This document shows, piece after piece, positions 1 through 10,926 of a stretch of 64,000 nt of DNA. The DNA comes from Bombardia bombarda (lineage: Eukaryota; Ascomycota; Sordariomycetes; Sordariales; Lasiosphaeriaceae). The position numbers and the translations under genes were made by a program. Positions within the stretch are counted from its first letter, which is position 1, and each line of letters opens with the position of its first letter. Location of the stretch: contig JAULSR010000004.1 of the NCBI GenBank assembly GCA_030512295.1, forward strand, positions 1,860,001-1,924,000, read 5' to 3'. A model generated the notes under the pieces. That model saw nothing but the letters and a program-made list of their open reading frames with translations, did no database searches and had not been told where the DNA came from.

Positions 1-218
1 TTGTATATTACGACGAACTGGGTGTGGACTTGTAACAGTACAGTTAAAGCAATATTTGATTAACCCGCGTGAGCAACTAGCGGGCTTCAAACTGGCGAAC
101 TTCAAACTGGCGAACTTCAAACTACCTATTCTAGTTGAATACTAGCACAAACATCACACAACCAAATAAAACAAAGCAAAACGACCTAGCCCAAAGAAAA
201 AAACAACACACCGCCTGA
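1..218. other. Left-edge intergenic DNA, 3' flank of the DUF3433 gene
   Basis: Downstream of the minus-strand DUF3433 gene. It holds a short direct repeat (listed separately) and otherwise AT-rich sequence in keeping with a 3' untranslated region. No gene is visible. Confidence 0.5.
85..124. repeat. 15-bp tandem repeat, about 2.7 copies
   Basis: The unit CTTCAAACTGGCGAA occurs twice exactly at 85-99 and 100-114, followed by a third partial copy up to 124. It lies in the 3' flank of the DUF3433 gene and no function is apparent. Confidence 0.85.
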
Positions 219-3200
219 TCACGTCCTCCATCCCCAATCCCTCACATGGTCCCGATGCGCATATCCCACGCGTGCCTGCAGCCCCAACCCAACATTCTCC
301 CCGCCACCCCATCCGCCCGTCCTGATCGCGCCCACAGCAAACACCTGGTCCCTTGGCGTGCCCAGCTCGCCATCTGCATTCCAAACGACCGGCGTCGCCC
401 CCTCCTCCTCCTCCTCCCGTCCCCTTCTGCCCCTCCTCCCCTTCCTCATCTTCTCCCACCCCAACTGGAACCCCATCGTGACATGCAACCCGTCCCGGAA
501 GAACCCACGCAGCTCCTGATCGTCCAGCCACTCGGCCCCACGCCCCAGCATCCCAAAGACGTTTCCATCCACGAGCAGGCCCACCACGCTCGCGATGCTG
601 GTCGGGCTTCGCGGGATGATGGTGTTGGGCTTGGGCAGCGCCAGCCACGAGGCGGTGCCCGCAATGAGTACCGCCGCGAGCAACGCCTGCAGCACCCGCG
701 TCGACGCCAGGTCCTGCACGATGCGCCGCTGCGCACCGCTGTCCAGATTGTACACGGTCAGCGTGGCTGGGAACTTGACGGCTGCGCTGTCTGCCGGCAG
801 GGGCAGGCGGTTCCACGTGCTGACGACCTGGGCCCGCATGAGCTTGTGCTGGCGGGTGATGGCGTCGGCGACAGACTGAACGGTGGCGGCGTCGGTGCTG
901 CCAAGCGAAGACGCCGGGATGGCGAACCGCGACGTCGTTAGAGAGGCGAAGAACGGGTCGACGAGATTGTTCGTCTTGATGGAAATGAGATTGCTGTAGT
1001 TGAGGTTGGTCCCATCGACTGCCATGGGAAATGGTATTGCGGTGGAGTCGTCTGGGATGGGAGGTACGGTTGGGTTGATGCTGAGGGTCGAGCCGACGAA
1101 ACTGGCGGCTACGTTGACCTGTTCCGCAGTCTCGTTGCATGCGAGGGCTGATATAGATCTTACTCTTGTTTGTGTCGTGTTGGCGTCTTGGAGTTGGCCC
1201 CAAACCCATATCCAATGCGACGTCAAGTTGTTGTTGACAAGTATTGGACTGTAGACTCCCGCGCCGAAGACAGCGTCGCGGTCGATCTGTGTTCCGGTCA
1301 GACTACCAGAAGTCTCTGGAGTTTGCCCTGTGCTAATGATAATAGTGCTTCCATCTACCTCCGTCTCTCCAGGGAGGTTGATCCGCAAAGGGTTGACATA
1401 GCCGTCGGATGTAGATGAGGTGGTGAGACTGATCAATATCTCAGACTGCCGGAATATTCTGCATGCCATCAAAGCGCGGACAGCGGGAATCGTGGCAGTC
1501 ACGGTCAAGTCATCAGGAACCTCCACGTCATCTGGCACATTTTCCAGAGACAGAGTCGGAAAGGCTAGGTCCTCATGTGTGAAAGGGGGGAAAGAGACAT
1601 TCCCATCAAGAATCAAAGAAGAGAGAAGAGTTCCATTCTGACAGGTTGTGCAGACGCTGGGGTTTGGCGGTACACTGCTCCGGAAAAAAAAGTCTCTGGC
1701 CAGAACCTGGCAGGACGCGGTGACCGGGACCGTGGCTGCTGCAAATAGAGATGCGGAAAAGATTGCCAACATGGATGAAAGGAAGGCAGCGACACTTGCT
1801 GCTCCGACAGCAAGGTTTCGAGACTTGATGGCATGGTAAATGACGACAGGATTCAGCTTGTCTACCAGATTGAGACCCATAGACTGTTCGAGAGAGGCGC
1901 CTCGTCTCAGTGCGGCATATGGGGCTAGCAATCGGATGTTGAAGTCGGCCGAGACAAAGTAGATTGTGGCAAGGCTGACAACCAAGGTTGGGATCACCGT
2001 CCACAAAAGATGAAGATATGTATCATCTTCAGCGTCCCCGAGACCACCAATCCGCGTCGATGACTGGAGGCTGATATCGAGTCCTATTATCAACCCGATT
2101 ATAAACATGAACGCGGTCAGGCGCTGCAAGGGATGGAGTAGATCCGGATATGAAAACTTCTCTGTCGGCTCAATGTAGTCACGGGTGACTTCGTGGCTAA
2201 GCTTAGGACCAAAGATTTTAAAGTAGCCAGAAACTGTGGAAGCCGAACGCTCGTAGGCTTCGATGCCGGAGTAGTACCGGGACCCGGCCAGTCTTGCTCG
2301 TAAGGTTGCCATGTCTCCTCCGCCAGCTCCACGCAGAGCCTGTAGCAAGTCTCGACTGTTTGAGACGAGGGCGGCCATGTTTATGATGGTGCCCGGATCC
2401 CGTGGCAGAATCCCGTTTCTCGGGACAAGAAGTGCGGCCGTAACGACAAGAGCAGTCGAGATGGCCAGCAAGATGACTAATAGCTTCGTAATGAGAAAAC
2501 TGGCAAGTAGCCTCTCACTTGTGGTGGAGGCTGTCGCGTCGATGGGCGATGCCGTCTTGTGCATCAGCGATCTGGATGCGATCAAGGCAGAGTACTGTTG
2601 GAAATACTCATTGGCGATTCCTTCCAGTGTAGTAGCATCTAGAAGAGACGCAGATACGACTGGTTTTCCACTTGTTCGGAATCGGAGATCTAACGCCATA
2701 TACATGGCAGGATCGACATTAAGGACCTCAGGCTGCTGAAACCAAGGAGTAGTGTCGGCATATGTTGAGGCTAGCTCACTGGTGTAGGACCCAAACAGCG
2801 CCTTGGCGAGGTCCCATGGTTGTACACCATTAATTGTCCTGTTCTGGGGATTGGCAGACAGTGAGATTGTTAAAAGCTTGCTGTCCACTTTTGCGATGTC
2901 GACTCGGCTGATGGTGTAAGCAGGTTTGCAGAGAAGCTGCATAGACTTGGTGATAGTTCCATTGACAACATCAATGCCGGTTGACGAGTTGGCCAGTAGC
3001 AAAGGAGAGTCGACTAATCCCGCGCCAAACATTACAACAATACGCTGATCGTCAAGGCTTGAAAAGTCGCCGCAGCTACCTTGTTCGAAACGCGCAAACT
3101 GGAATGGCCGACTGCTGTTGGTCTCTGCTGATGTGGACAAGTCCTTGCTGGATACGAGCACGGTGGTGTTGCACTCTCCCGCGCTGAGGACAGTGCTGAA

Positions 3201-4238
3201 CTGCAGAAGACTATTGTTGTACTGAAGATTGTCGAGCTCTAGCCGGGCTGTCTCGCACTCCAGGCGCGCAGAGAACCCATCAACTGTCGTATTTATTATG
3301 CTTCCGCGAGTGAGCTCGGAGGAAAACTGCTGGTATGTGTAACGAGCTGAGACTCCATCAGGATAGGATACATTGTCCTGCTGCACACCCACCATGGTGA
3401 AGAAAGCCAAAGCACCAGCATCGGCTAGGCCGGTTGCGTTATCAGAGAACGCCGTCTCCAGCATTACTGTGATATTCTGGCTAGGTAAGCTGATCAAGGT
3501 CAAGCTGATCAAGCCAGTAGAGATGACGACGAGGATTCTTAATATGGATGCTACTGTGGCGGTGCAGGCAACCACGAAGTCCTTATTCCTGAGAGCCCGA
3601 ACGACACACCATGGTTGGTACATGGTCACGTAGTCTAGCAAGAGCGTTTGCTCGGCACCTGTGGCACCCGTGGACAGGCGAATCCACGGCGCGGTGTTCC
3701 TAGCTTGATAATCGACACGGTTCCATAGCGCCGTTATAGTGATCAAGAGCGCGGTGGGTAGAAATCTCCAAAGGTAGTGGCCGGCTTGGTCAGTAGGGCC
3801 GAGTCCGGTGTTCCTGTGGGAGTGGTCATATAACGCCCCAGTACACACCGCAACGCCAGCAAAGATGGCGGCAAAGGAAGCCAGAATCTTGCGTCGTAGA
3901 TAGAATGGTCGCCATGATAGCGCAAGATCAATCAACTCGGGCTTTTTGTCGTCCGCCAGCTCCCATGGTTTTAGACGGCCGCCAGTCTGTTGATCTGACG
4001 CATTCGCCCACTGACTGGTTGGTGAACATTCTTCTGCCTTCTGGGAGTTGGAATTGGACGGGCTCAGAGAATCCGAAGAGGTACTTGACGAGCTGCTCTG
4101 AGGCGGGGTTTTTCGAGGGACACTGAACGAAATCCCCGATCCAGTATATGGACGATCGCTCCGTACTCGTGGAGCTTGGATGGCATCGCGAGCGCGTCTC
4201 GTGTTCTTCCCGAGCTGGGCGTACTCTTGGTACGACAT
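219..4238 (-). CDS. DUF3433 (PF11915) multi-pass membrane protein with duplicated architecture
   Basis: Single uninterrupted frame of 1339 aa from ATG at 4238. The N-terminus (about residues 1-110) is Ser-rich and polar. Hydrophobic segments follow near 117-137, 155-172 and 220-250, then a long Asn/Thr/Ser-rich region with many N-glycosylation sequons, probably extracytoplasmic. This order of membrane segments, lumenal domain, membrane segment and a Leu-Pro-Arg-x-Pro cytosolic motif appears twice. The repeat starts around the LDISLQSS and DKLNPVVIYHAI region, and the second half ends with PKPNTIIPRSP. Two such halves are typical of fungal DUF3433 proteins, whose biochemical function is unknown. 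The C-terminal tail is acidic, then Gly-rich. There are no introns, which is unusual in this window for a gene of this length. The family call is good; the role (plasma membrane or cell surface) is inference. Confidence 0.85.
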   Translation of the reverse strand: MSYQEYAQLGKNTRRARDAIQAPRVRSDRPYTGSGISFSVPRKTPPQSSSSSTSSDSLSPSNSNSQKAEECSPTSQWANASDQQTGGRLKPWELADDKKPELIDLALSWRPFYLRRKILASFAAIFAGVAVCTGALYDHSHRNTGLGPTDQAGHYLWRFLPTALLITITALWNRVDYQARNTAPWIRLSTGATGAEQTLLLDYVTMYQPWCVVRALRNKDFVVACTATVASILRILVVISTGLISLTLISLPSQNITVMLETAFSDNATGLADAGALAFFTMVGVQQDNVSYPDGVSARYTYQQFSSELTRGSIINTTVDGFSARLECETARLELDNLQYNNSLLQFSTVLSAGECNTTVLVSSKDLSTSAETNSSRPFQFARFEQGSCGDFSSLDDQRIVVMFGAGLVDSPLLLANSSTGIDVVNGTITKSMQLLCKPAYTISRVDIAKVDSKLLTISLSANPQNRTINGVQPWDLAKALFGSYTSELASTYADTTPWFQQPEVLNVDPAMYMALDLRFRTSGKPVVSASLLDATTLEGIANEYFQQYSALIASRSLMHKTASPIDATASTTSERLLASFLITKLLVILLAISTALVVTAALLVPRNGILPRDPGTIINMAALVSNSRDLLQALRGAGGGDMATLRARLAGSRYYSGIEAYERSASTVSGYFKIFGPKLSHEVTRDYIEPTEKFSYPDLLHPLQRLTAFMFIIGLIIGLDISLQSSTRIGGLGDAEDDTYLHLLWTVIPTLVVSLATIYFVSADFNIRLLAPYAALRRGASLEQSMGLNLVDKLNPVVIYHAIKSRNLAVGAASVAAFLSSMLAIFSASLFAAATVPVTASCQVLARDFFFRSSVPPNPSVCTTCQNGTLLSSLILDGNVSFPPFTHEDLAFPTLSLENVPDDVEVPDDLTVTATIPAVRALMACRIFRQSEILISLTTSSTSDGYVNPLRINLPGETEVDGSTIIISTGQTPETSGSLTGTQIDRDAVFGAGVYSPILVNNNLTSHWIWVWGQLQDANTTQTRVRSISALACNETAEQVNVAASFVGSTLSINPTVPPIPDDSTAIPFPMAVDGTNLNYSNLISIKTNNLVDPFFASLTTSRFAIPASSLGSTDAATVQSVADAITRQHKLMRAQVVSTWNRLPLPADSAAVKFPATLTVYNLDSGAQRRIVQDLASTRVLQALLAAVLIAGTASWLALPKPNTIIPRSPTSIASVVGLLVDGNVFGMLGRGAEWLDDQELRGFFRDGLHVTMGFQLGWEKMRKGRRGRRGREEEEEGATPVVWNADGELGTPRDQVFAVGAIRTGGWGGGENVGLGLQARVGYAHRDHVRDWGWRT

Positions 4239-6049
4239 GTCGATGAGCGCCGTTGTGATAACTGCGGACGAGTGTGCCGAAGGGAGTTCTCTCGGATGCT
4301 CACTCGATGCTTGACATGGCGACGTGTGGGCGGCACCTTTGATGCGGTGGTAGGTATGGGATCAACTCAACCAAACGATTCAGTTCTGATTTGATGGCAC
4401 AAGGGGTACCGGGAAATCACAAGAAGATCTGGAGAAGAGAAAGAGACGGAGATGGGAGAAAAAGGGAGAGGTGAAGATTTCCAGTCTCCAAGGGTCCAGG
4501 CTCAACTGTAAAATGACCAGGACTGTTCCATGAATGATCATCAAGATTGTCGTAAAGGATGCAGACGGGGTGAGGGGGACATCCAGGTTTTGAGCACTCG
4601 GTGCACCTAGGTTCGCTGTGATACGGCCATGTTTCTATAGGGCTGGAGACGGCAGACATGGAGGGCGGACATGGAGAGAGCTCACATCCACCACGACGAT
4701 CTGGGGGAGCACAGGTATCTCTGCAGGGTACTGGCTGTTTCAGCAGCCTTGGTGTATCTCTCGTTGTGCTCGTTGTGCATGGATGAGCCCCTAACAAAGA
4801 ATCGATGGGCCAGTGTGGAGAGGTGGACAAAGCCGGGCCATGTGGTGATTGGGGCGTGCGAGGCATCTTGGGACGACGACAACCTTTTACAGCACTTACC
4901 CATTCGTCAATTCTTCCCGTCGTCACTCCCTTTGACCTCGTCAACCTCGATGCGAACATGGGGGCTATGTTTGGTTGCCGTCTCATGGTGAGGGCCCGTG
5001 CCTTTGACACACAGCATGGCTGGAACACCAAGAGCAGAAACTGGAATTGAAGATTTCGGTGCCACCACCTCGGTCAGCATGGACAAATGTATGAAAATGA
5101 TCCATGAAAAAGACGCCAACGATCCAACGAAGCTAATACCGGCGACTTGCGTGCTGTTTGTTCACCAGCCAGTGATCTCTCTTGTCCAAAATATCGAGCT
5201 GTGTCCAGAATCGTGCCATCGTCTGGAACGTGGTCTCGGGATTCAGGAGGTCGCGGGACATGAGGCACGACCGTGCGGCGCTGCCTCGCACAGGTGTTGG
5301 CAGACTGATCGCATGAACCCCCTGATTTACACCGCGCTGGGTCTGTCATCTTGAAGGGTCGTGTGTAGGTGATACAAAACTATATCGAAACCAATTGATC
5401 AAAGGTGCGCCCCGGGATTGTAGAGGCGAAAAGTCGACATGCAAGAGAAGCGACACCATCAATGGTTTTTTTTTTTTTTTTGGTTCGTTTACAGGTAAAG
5501 TAAGCTTGGTTAGGTAGGTAACTTCCAGCTGCGTGCGGACCTGAGAAGAGTATGACCCGGCGCGGCAACTTGTGCCATGGGGGTTAGGGTTCGACTCGGG
5601 AAAGTAACAGTACAAAGCGCGGGAAAGAATGAATGTCAAGATTTGGGATAGATCCCGGGCAAATGCTACGCTAGTGTACCCGTTATAGGTCCACTAAGAA
5701 GTACAAAAGTACTTCGTACCTAGGTACCTATCCCACAGTAAGCTTTGCCGTGGCTTGTACCCCTCCATTGCCCCATGTACCCCTCCAACGCAGACAGTTT
5801 TGACGAAGAAGGCCCAACCCAAGGCCAGGACCAGTTTGAGTCATCGATACCTTCTACCGGAGTGAGAGACGACCCATATCACTTTTGATTTCCTACCTCT
5901 GCTTCTGCATTATTATATCGAAAAGCAGATCAACCACACGGACGGATACGGATCCAGTCCAATTGCGCAAAACATAGAACCACGTCGCCGAAGCCGACCC
6001 CGATACCAACCGACCCTCGGCGTCACCACCCTCAAACACCACCCCCATA
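4239..6049. other. Divergent intergenic region between DUF3433 and GlnRS genes
   Basis: About 1.8 kb acting as upstream region for both flanking genes. It holds a T homopolymer run near 5466-5481 and a perfect 10-bp palindrome TAGGTACCTA at 5721-5730. CT-rich and AC-rich sequence before 6050 is consistent with the GlnRS leader. Open frames here overlap one another on both strands, lack family resemblance and are not called. Confidence 0.5.
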
Positions 6050-8362
6050 ATGGCTGACGCCGTAACTGAGGCGGCTGCCAAGCTCCAGCTTAGCGAACCT
6101 GCCGGCGAGAATGTAACCAAACTTCAGCTCGACGAGGAGACAGGCGAGATAGTGTCCAAGGGAGAATTGAAGAAGCGCCTGGCAAAGCGGGCTAAGAAGG
6201 CCATGAAGGAGAAGAACAAGGACGACAAGGTTGCAGGCACGCCTTCAGACCTCCTCAAGGCTCAAGCTAGCGCCACCGCCAAAAAGCCCAAGGAGAAGGC
6301 CGAGGATACCCCCATGGATCCCGACGCCATGTTCAAGCAGGGCTTCCTGAACGACGTCTACAATGAGCGCCCCGTCAACCCCGTCACCACGAGATTTCCC
6401 CCCGAGCCCAATGGATTTCTACACATTGGCCATGCGAAGGCTATTGCAGTCAACTTTGGGTTTGCCAAATACCATGGAGGCAACTGGTCAGTTCCAACGA
6501 AGCCGTTTGTCTCGTGACCTAATCTGACCATGGCAGCTACCTACGATTCGACGACACCAACCCTGAAGCCGAAGAGGAGATCTATTTCACAGCAATCGAG
6601 GAGATGGTGTGCTGGTTGGGATTCTCGCCTTATAAGATAACCTACAGTTCCGACAACTTCCAGAAGCTCTATGGTGAGACTTTATGCTAGCACCCGTGCC
6701 TCCCGTCCGTCCGTCCGGCTGAACTGACATGGCATAGATACCGCTGAAAAGCTCATCAACTTGGGCAAGGCTTACGTCTGCCATTGTGGAGGTACCTTGT
6801 CTCATAACCCTCAGATCTGAGGCTAGATTCTAATCTGTCCTGCTGCAGATGACGAGATCAAGCTCCAGCGCGGCGGTGAAAAGGGCTCGCAGCCCCGCTT
6901 TCGGTGCACACATGCCGACCGAACGGTCGAGGAGAACCTCGCTGAGTTCCGTGGAATGCGAGATGGCAAATACAAGCCTCGAGAGGCCTTTTTGCGCATG
7001 AAGCAGGATGTAGGTCCAGACCTTGAACTTCTTGTCCACCCGACTTCACGAGTTATCTGTGTTAACCCTACCAGATCACCGACGGCAACCCGCAAATGTG
7101 GGATCTTGCTGCATACCGCGTGTTGGACAAGCCTCATCACAGGACTGGATCGGATTGGCGTATTTATCCGACATACGACTTTACTGTGAGTTTCTGCCTC
7201 GGCGACTAGTAATGAGCGCCTCCTAACTTGGCACTGTAGCACTGTCTCTGCGACAGCTTCGAAGGCATTACGCACTCGCTCTGCACAACCGAGTTCTTCC
7301 TCAGCAGAGTTTCGTACGAATGGTTGAACAAGCAAGTCGTTGAGTATCAGCCCATGCAGCGCGAGTATGGCCGTCTCAGCATGACTGGGACGGTTTTGTC
7401 CAAGCGGAAGCTCAAGGAACTGGTGGATAAGAAGTTTGTGCGAGGTTGGGATGATCCTCGTCTTTATACGCTCATCGCCGTGAAAAGACGTGGAGTTCCC
7501 CCCGGTGCTATCCTCGAGTTTGTCAACGAGCTTGGAGTCACAACCTCAAACAGCCTAATCCAGATATCACGGTTTGAACAGACAATTCGACGCTACCTTG
7601 AGCGCACCGTCCCCAGGCTCATGATGGTCCTAGACCCGGTCCCAGTGGTAATAGAGGATGCCGACGAGTTTGACGGCACATCTCTGACCGTCCCCTTTTC
7701 GCCGAGGAACCCCGCCATGGGAGAGCACACGATCAAGTTTACCAAGACTGTCTACATTGATCGGTCTGACTTCCGTGAGGTTGACAGCAAGGACTACTTC
7801 CGACTTGCCCCAGGAAAGACGGTTGGCCTGCTCCAGGCTCCTTTCCCCATCAAGGCTACAAGCTTCACAACAGATGAAGCGACAGGCAAGGTCACCGAGA
7901 TTCGCGCAGTCTTCGACCGCGAGACCAAGAAGCCCAAGACGTACATCCAGTGGGTCGCTGCAGAGGGCGCTGGCTCCCGGAAGTGTGAAGTGCGCATTTA
8001 CAATCCCTTGTTCTTGTCAGAGAATCCAGCCTCAGCCGAAGGTGGATACTTGAACGACATCAACCCGGAAAGCGAGATCGTATATCCCAACGCCATGATC
8101 GAGTCTGGATTTGACGAGGTCAAGCGGCGAGCTCCTTGGCCCGAGGCGGCCGGTGAGGATGGCCTCGGAAAGGGAGGCCCGGAGAGTGTCCGCTTCCAAG
8201 CCATGCGCGTGGCGTACTTTGTAAGTTCCCAAACTGCTGCCATGTACTCGACACCTGGACTGACTTATGAAACAATAACAGGCTCTGGATTCGGACAGCA
8301 CAGATGACAAGATCATCCTTAACCGGATAGTATCGCTCAAGGAGGATAAGGAAAAGAACTAG
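6050..8362 (+). CDS. GLN4: Cytosolic glutaminyl-tRNA synthetase
   Basis: Class I aminoacyl-tRNA synthetase that charges tRNA-Gln with glutamine in the cytosol. Seven exons: 6050-6486, 6537-6673, 6738-6791, 6849-7009, 7075-7185, 7240-8220 and 8282-8362, giving 653 aa. The N-terminus has a Lys-rich segment (KKRLAKRAKK), common in eukaryotic synthetases. The catalytic core starts with PPEPNGFLHIGHAKA, which holds the HIGH motif (about residues 125-128). The KMSKS counterpart appears as VLSKR near residue 350 and marks a Glx-type enzyme. GlnRS rather than GluRS is indicated by the Rossmann core (RFDDTNPEAEEE), WRIYPTYDFTHCL and the beta-barrel anticodon-binding C-terminus (EVDSKDYFRLAPGKTVGL). 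It is shorter than yeast Gln4 because it lacks most of the yeast N-terminal appended domain. All introns are short with canonical GT-AG ends. Confidence 0.96.
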
Positions 8363-8780
8363 ATGGTAGTGCTAGACAGTCATTCTGTTTGCGGGATGGA
8401 TCAAGATGGGCTTGTGTCGGTGTTGAGGCATGTGCCCTTGTTGGGTTTTATAGACTAAAGCATAGCTAGCTACGGGCCATGGCTTGAATTGAGTTTATGG
8501 TATTAGTACTACTTCTTGGTAGTATGTTGATCCTCAGCCAGTCGTGACATAATTCGGACCCTCTTCTCTACGGACCCCTTTCTGGCTCTGGGAAACGTCC
8601 CAGTGCAATTCGTGTCATGATTTCGGCCGTGATAACATGACGGTTGCTTGTTCCCTGGGCGCCGTACCCCTTTTCTTTATCCGTGCTCCCGCCATCCAAA
8701 CTCCAATGCCTAAAAAAGAAAGAAAGATGCAGTCGCTACCCCACCAAACCAAGCCAACCACCCTATCCCCCACTCTATTC
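8363..8780. other. Convergent intergenic region
   Basis: Tail-to-tail spacer between the GlnRS gene (+) and the macro-domain gene (-). It should hold both 3' untranslated regions and polyadenylation sites. No gene or repeat is seen. Confidence 0.5.
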
Positions 8781-9701
8781 TCAGGTGTCTCCATACTTCT
8801 GCTTCTTCTCGACATGTTCAGAATCGGACGGATCAGCAGTCGGCGGACTGGGTAGCTCGTTAGCCACAGCTTGGGCCTCGGCATCGAGCTTGGCGTCTGT
8901 GTCGGTCTCGTCTGTCGTCTCCTTCTCGGGCACAGGAGGAAAGAATTTCCTAGATGGGGCCTTGTCAGTTATGACAAAGCCACAGGGTTTGGAGATTGGA
9001 TAGACTGGACAGGAAGGGAAGAGAGAGACGCACGAGATAGAATCATTGTAGGCATTCACGTCCTTCTTCTCAAACGTGACAAACACCACCTTTTCAATCC
9101 TCGTTCCCTGCTCCTTGCCGGCGTCCTGAGCCAAAAGAAACTTGCGCACAGCGCTCAGCGCAACCGAGGCCGCCTTACGGCTCGGGTAGCCGTACACGCC
9201 CGTACTGATGGAACTGAAGGCAACGCTGCGGCAGCCAGCAGCGGCAGCCAGCTGCAGGCTCGTTGTGTAGCAGCCGAGCAGCTGGCGCTCGCTCTGGTTG
9301 TCGCCGCTCAAGCTGTAGACGGGGCCGACGGCGTGGATGACCTTGCGGCACGGCAGCTCGTACGCATCCGTCATCTTGGCCGAGCCAGTTTCGCAGCCAT
9401 CCAGCTTCTTGCACTCCTTCAGCAGGGCAGGGCCGGCGGCACGATGAATAGCTCCGTCAACGCCGCCGCCGCCCATCAAATAACGGTTCGCAGCGTTGAC
9501 GATGGCGTCTACTGCTAGGGTCGTGATGTCGCCTCTTAGAAGCGCCACTCGGTCGTTTAGCGACTTAGAGGGAGTTGGGAGCTCCAAAGGGCCGAGGAGG
9601 GTCTTGGGCAGGGCCGTGCCGGGCGCTGCCGCCGTCAGCTTGTTGAGCTTGTAGAGAAGCGAGATGGTCGGGATGTCGGCCGCGTCGATGATTGACGCCA
9701 T
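8781..9701 (-). CDS. MacroD-type macro domain protein (ADP-ribose hydrolase / O-acetyl-ADP-ribose deacetylase)
   Basis: Macro domain enzyme expected to remove mono-ADP-ribose from proteins or hydrolyse O-acetyl-ADP-ribose. Two exons: 9701-9034 and 8949-8781, 278 aa. The fold is marked by RGDITTLAVDAIVNAAN (about residues 56-72), then LMGGGGVDGAIHRAAG, which is the ADP-ribose loop of the MacroD1/2 class, and SSISTGVYGYP, which is the phosphate loop. The start was set at MASIIDAADIP; the frame stays open 38 codons upstream, but that part is His/Gln-rich and unlike the family. The 84-nt intron is a multiple of three without stops, so retention would give a longer in-frame protein. Removing it restores the usual continuation to KFFPPVPEKE. 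The C-terminal tail is acidic and Pro/Asp-rich, likely disordered. Confidence 0.9.
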   Translation of the reverse strand: MASIIDAADIPTISLLYKLNKLTAAAPGTALPKTLLGPLELPTPSKSLNDRVALLRGDITTLAVDAIVNAANRYLMGGGGVDGAIHRAAGPALLKECKKLDGCETGSAKMTDAYELPCRKVIHAVGPVYSLSGDNQSERQLLGCYTTSLQLAAAAGCRSVAFSSISTGVYGYPSRKAASVALSAVRKFLLAQDAGKEQGTRIEKVVFVTFEKKDVNAYNDSISCVSLFPSCPVYPISKPCGFVITDKAPSRKFFPPVPEKETTDETDTDAKLDAEAQAVANELPSPPTADPSDSEHVEKKQKYGDT

Positions 9702-10926
9702 CTTGGATAATGCCAATGCCCGGAGAGACATGCACAGTATGTATTTGCTGCCTATGTGGTGGTTTTGGTGGTGGTTTTGGTGATGAGAGGGCGGCACTGT
9801 CGACTTGTCAAGCAACTAGGTACCTTACTAAGGTAGCGCCCCTGCTGGCAATGACGCATGCGGGGGGTCTTGAATCTCGAACTGCACCTGTCAGAACATG
9901 TGGGGGTGGGGTCTTGATAACCCAATTCGAAACTATCCAGGGCTGGCGTCTACACAACCCTACAACGTTGTCAACTCAACCATTCAGTTCCCTCTTGCAC
10001 GCCAGAGGTGTCGGGCATAGCGTTCTTACCAGATTTCGCGTGAGGAAATTGCAATTGTCTTCGTACCGCGAATGTCTTTCCCTTCCTGACCTGACCTAGC
10101 CAGGTCGCAAGCCTTTTATTCCATCCCGTTCTTAATGAGCTGATTAGTTGCATATATAGCTGTATGTGAATAAGATGCAGTTCGCCGGGCCGGGAATAAC
10201 TGGCTCGGCTCGTCAACCGCTGCTGGAGGCTGGAGCACCCGAGCCACCTTCCGCATTCCTTGGTACTAGTGTACAAGCTTTTTGTCAGACATGTTCGGAA
10301 AGATACGACTTGGAAATGTGACATCGAATGCGACTTCCCTTGAAATGTTGGCCGCGGTCGGAAGACAGGCCGCGTCTGCCCCCCTGGCTGTGGTTTTCGC
10401 AGTCCCCACAACAGCGGTGGGCTTGACGTGGGTTCCAGATGGACAGCTGCATCTTCACCTTCCACAACGAGAAGGTGACGGCGAACCACCAGCACTCGTG
10501 CCAGGGTGCCCCTCGCCCCTTCCCGAATGGCCTGCCTGTCGATCACAAATATTGCTGCATCTTTGCTGCATCTTTGCTGCATCTTTGCTGCATCTTTGCT
10601 GCATCTGCCCGCTAAGGCGCCTCGAGGGCACCCAGCTCAGGCCTCGGGGCGGGCGAGCTCGAGCTCCAGCCCTTTCTCGCCATGCGCATGAGATGCACCG
10701 AGGACCGTGGCCTGGCAGGACGGGGGCCCCATCCAAGAACAGAAGCTCCCAATCCAATGGCACTCACAGCCAGGTCGGAGACGCGAATTGGATGAGACCA
10801 TCGGTCGGGCCTTCCATGTCTCGTTTAAATACGTGACGGTGCCCCCGATAGTGAGTGAGAGGGAGGAGGAGGAGAGTGGCCTTGTTCGATCAAGTTTAAT
10901 CGACTCCCGCCTCTCACCTCATCAAT
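9702..10926. other. Divergent intergenic region with AGGTACCT and an 11-bp minisatellite
   Basis: Shared upstream region of the macro-domain and S41 peptidase genes. It holds AGGTACCT at 9818-9825 and an 11-bp minisatellite at 10551-10606. The purine-rich stretch at 10855-10880 lies just before the peptidase start. The 184-codon frame over the minisatellite is judged spurious. Confidence 0.5.
10551..10606. repeat. 11-bp minisatellite, nearly five copies
   Basis: Unit CTTTGCTGCAT repeated four times exactly from 10561 to 10604, with a partial unit on each side. The unit length is not a multiple of three, so it is not a coding repeat. It lies 320 bp upstream of the S41 peptidase start. Confidence 0.9.

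Noticed and set aside
10282..10836. 184-codon frame upstream of the S41 peptidase
   Set aside because: Runs through an 11-bp minisatellite, has random composition, and overlaps equally long frames on the other strand.
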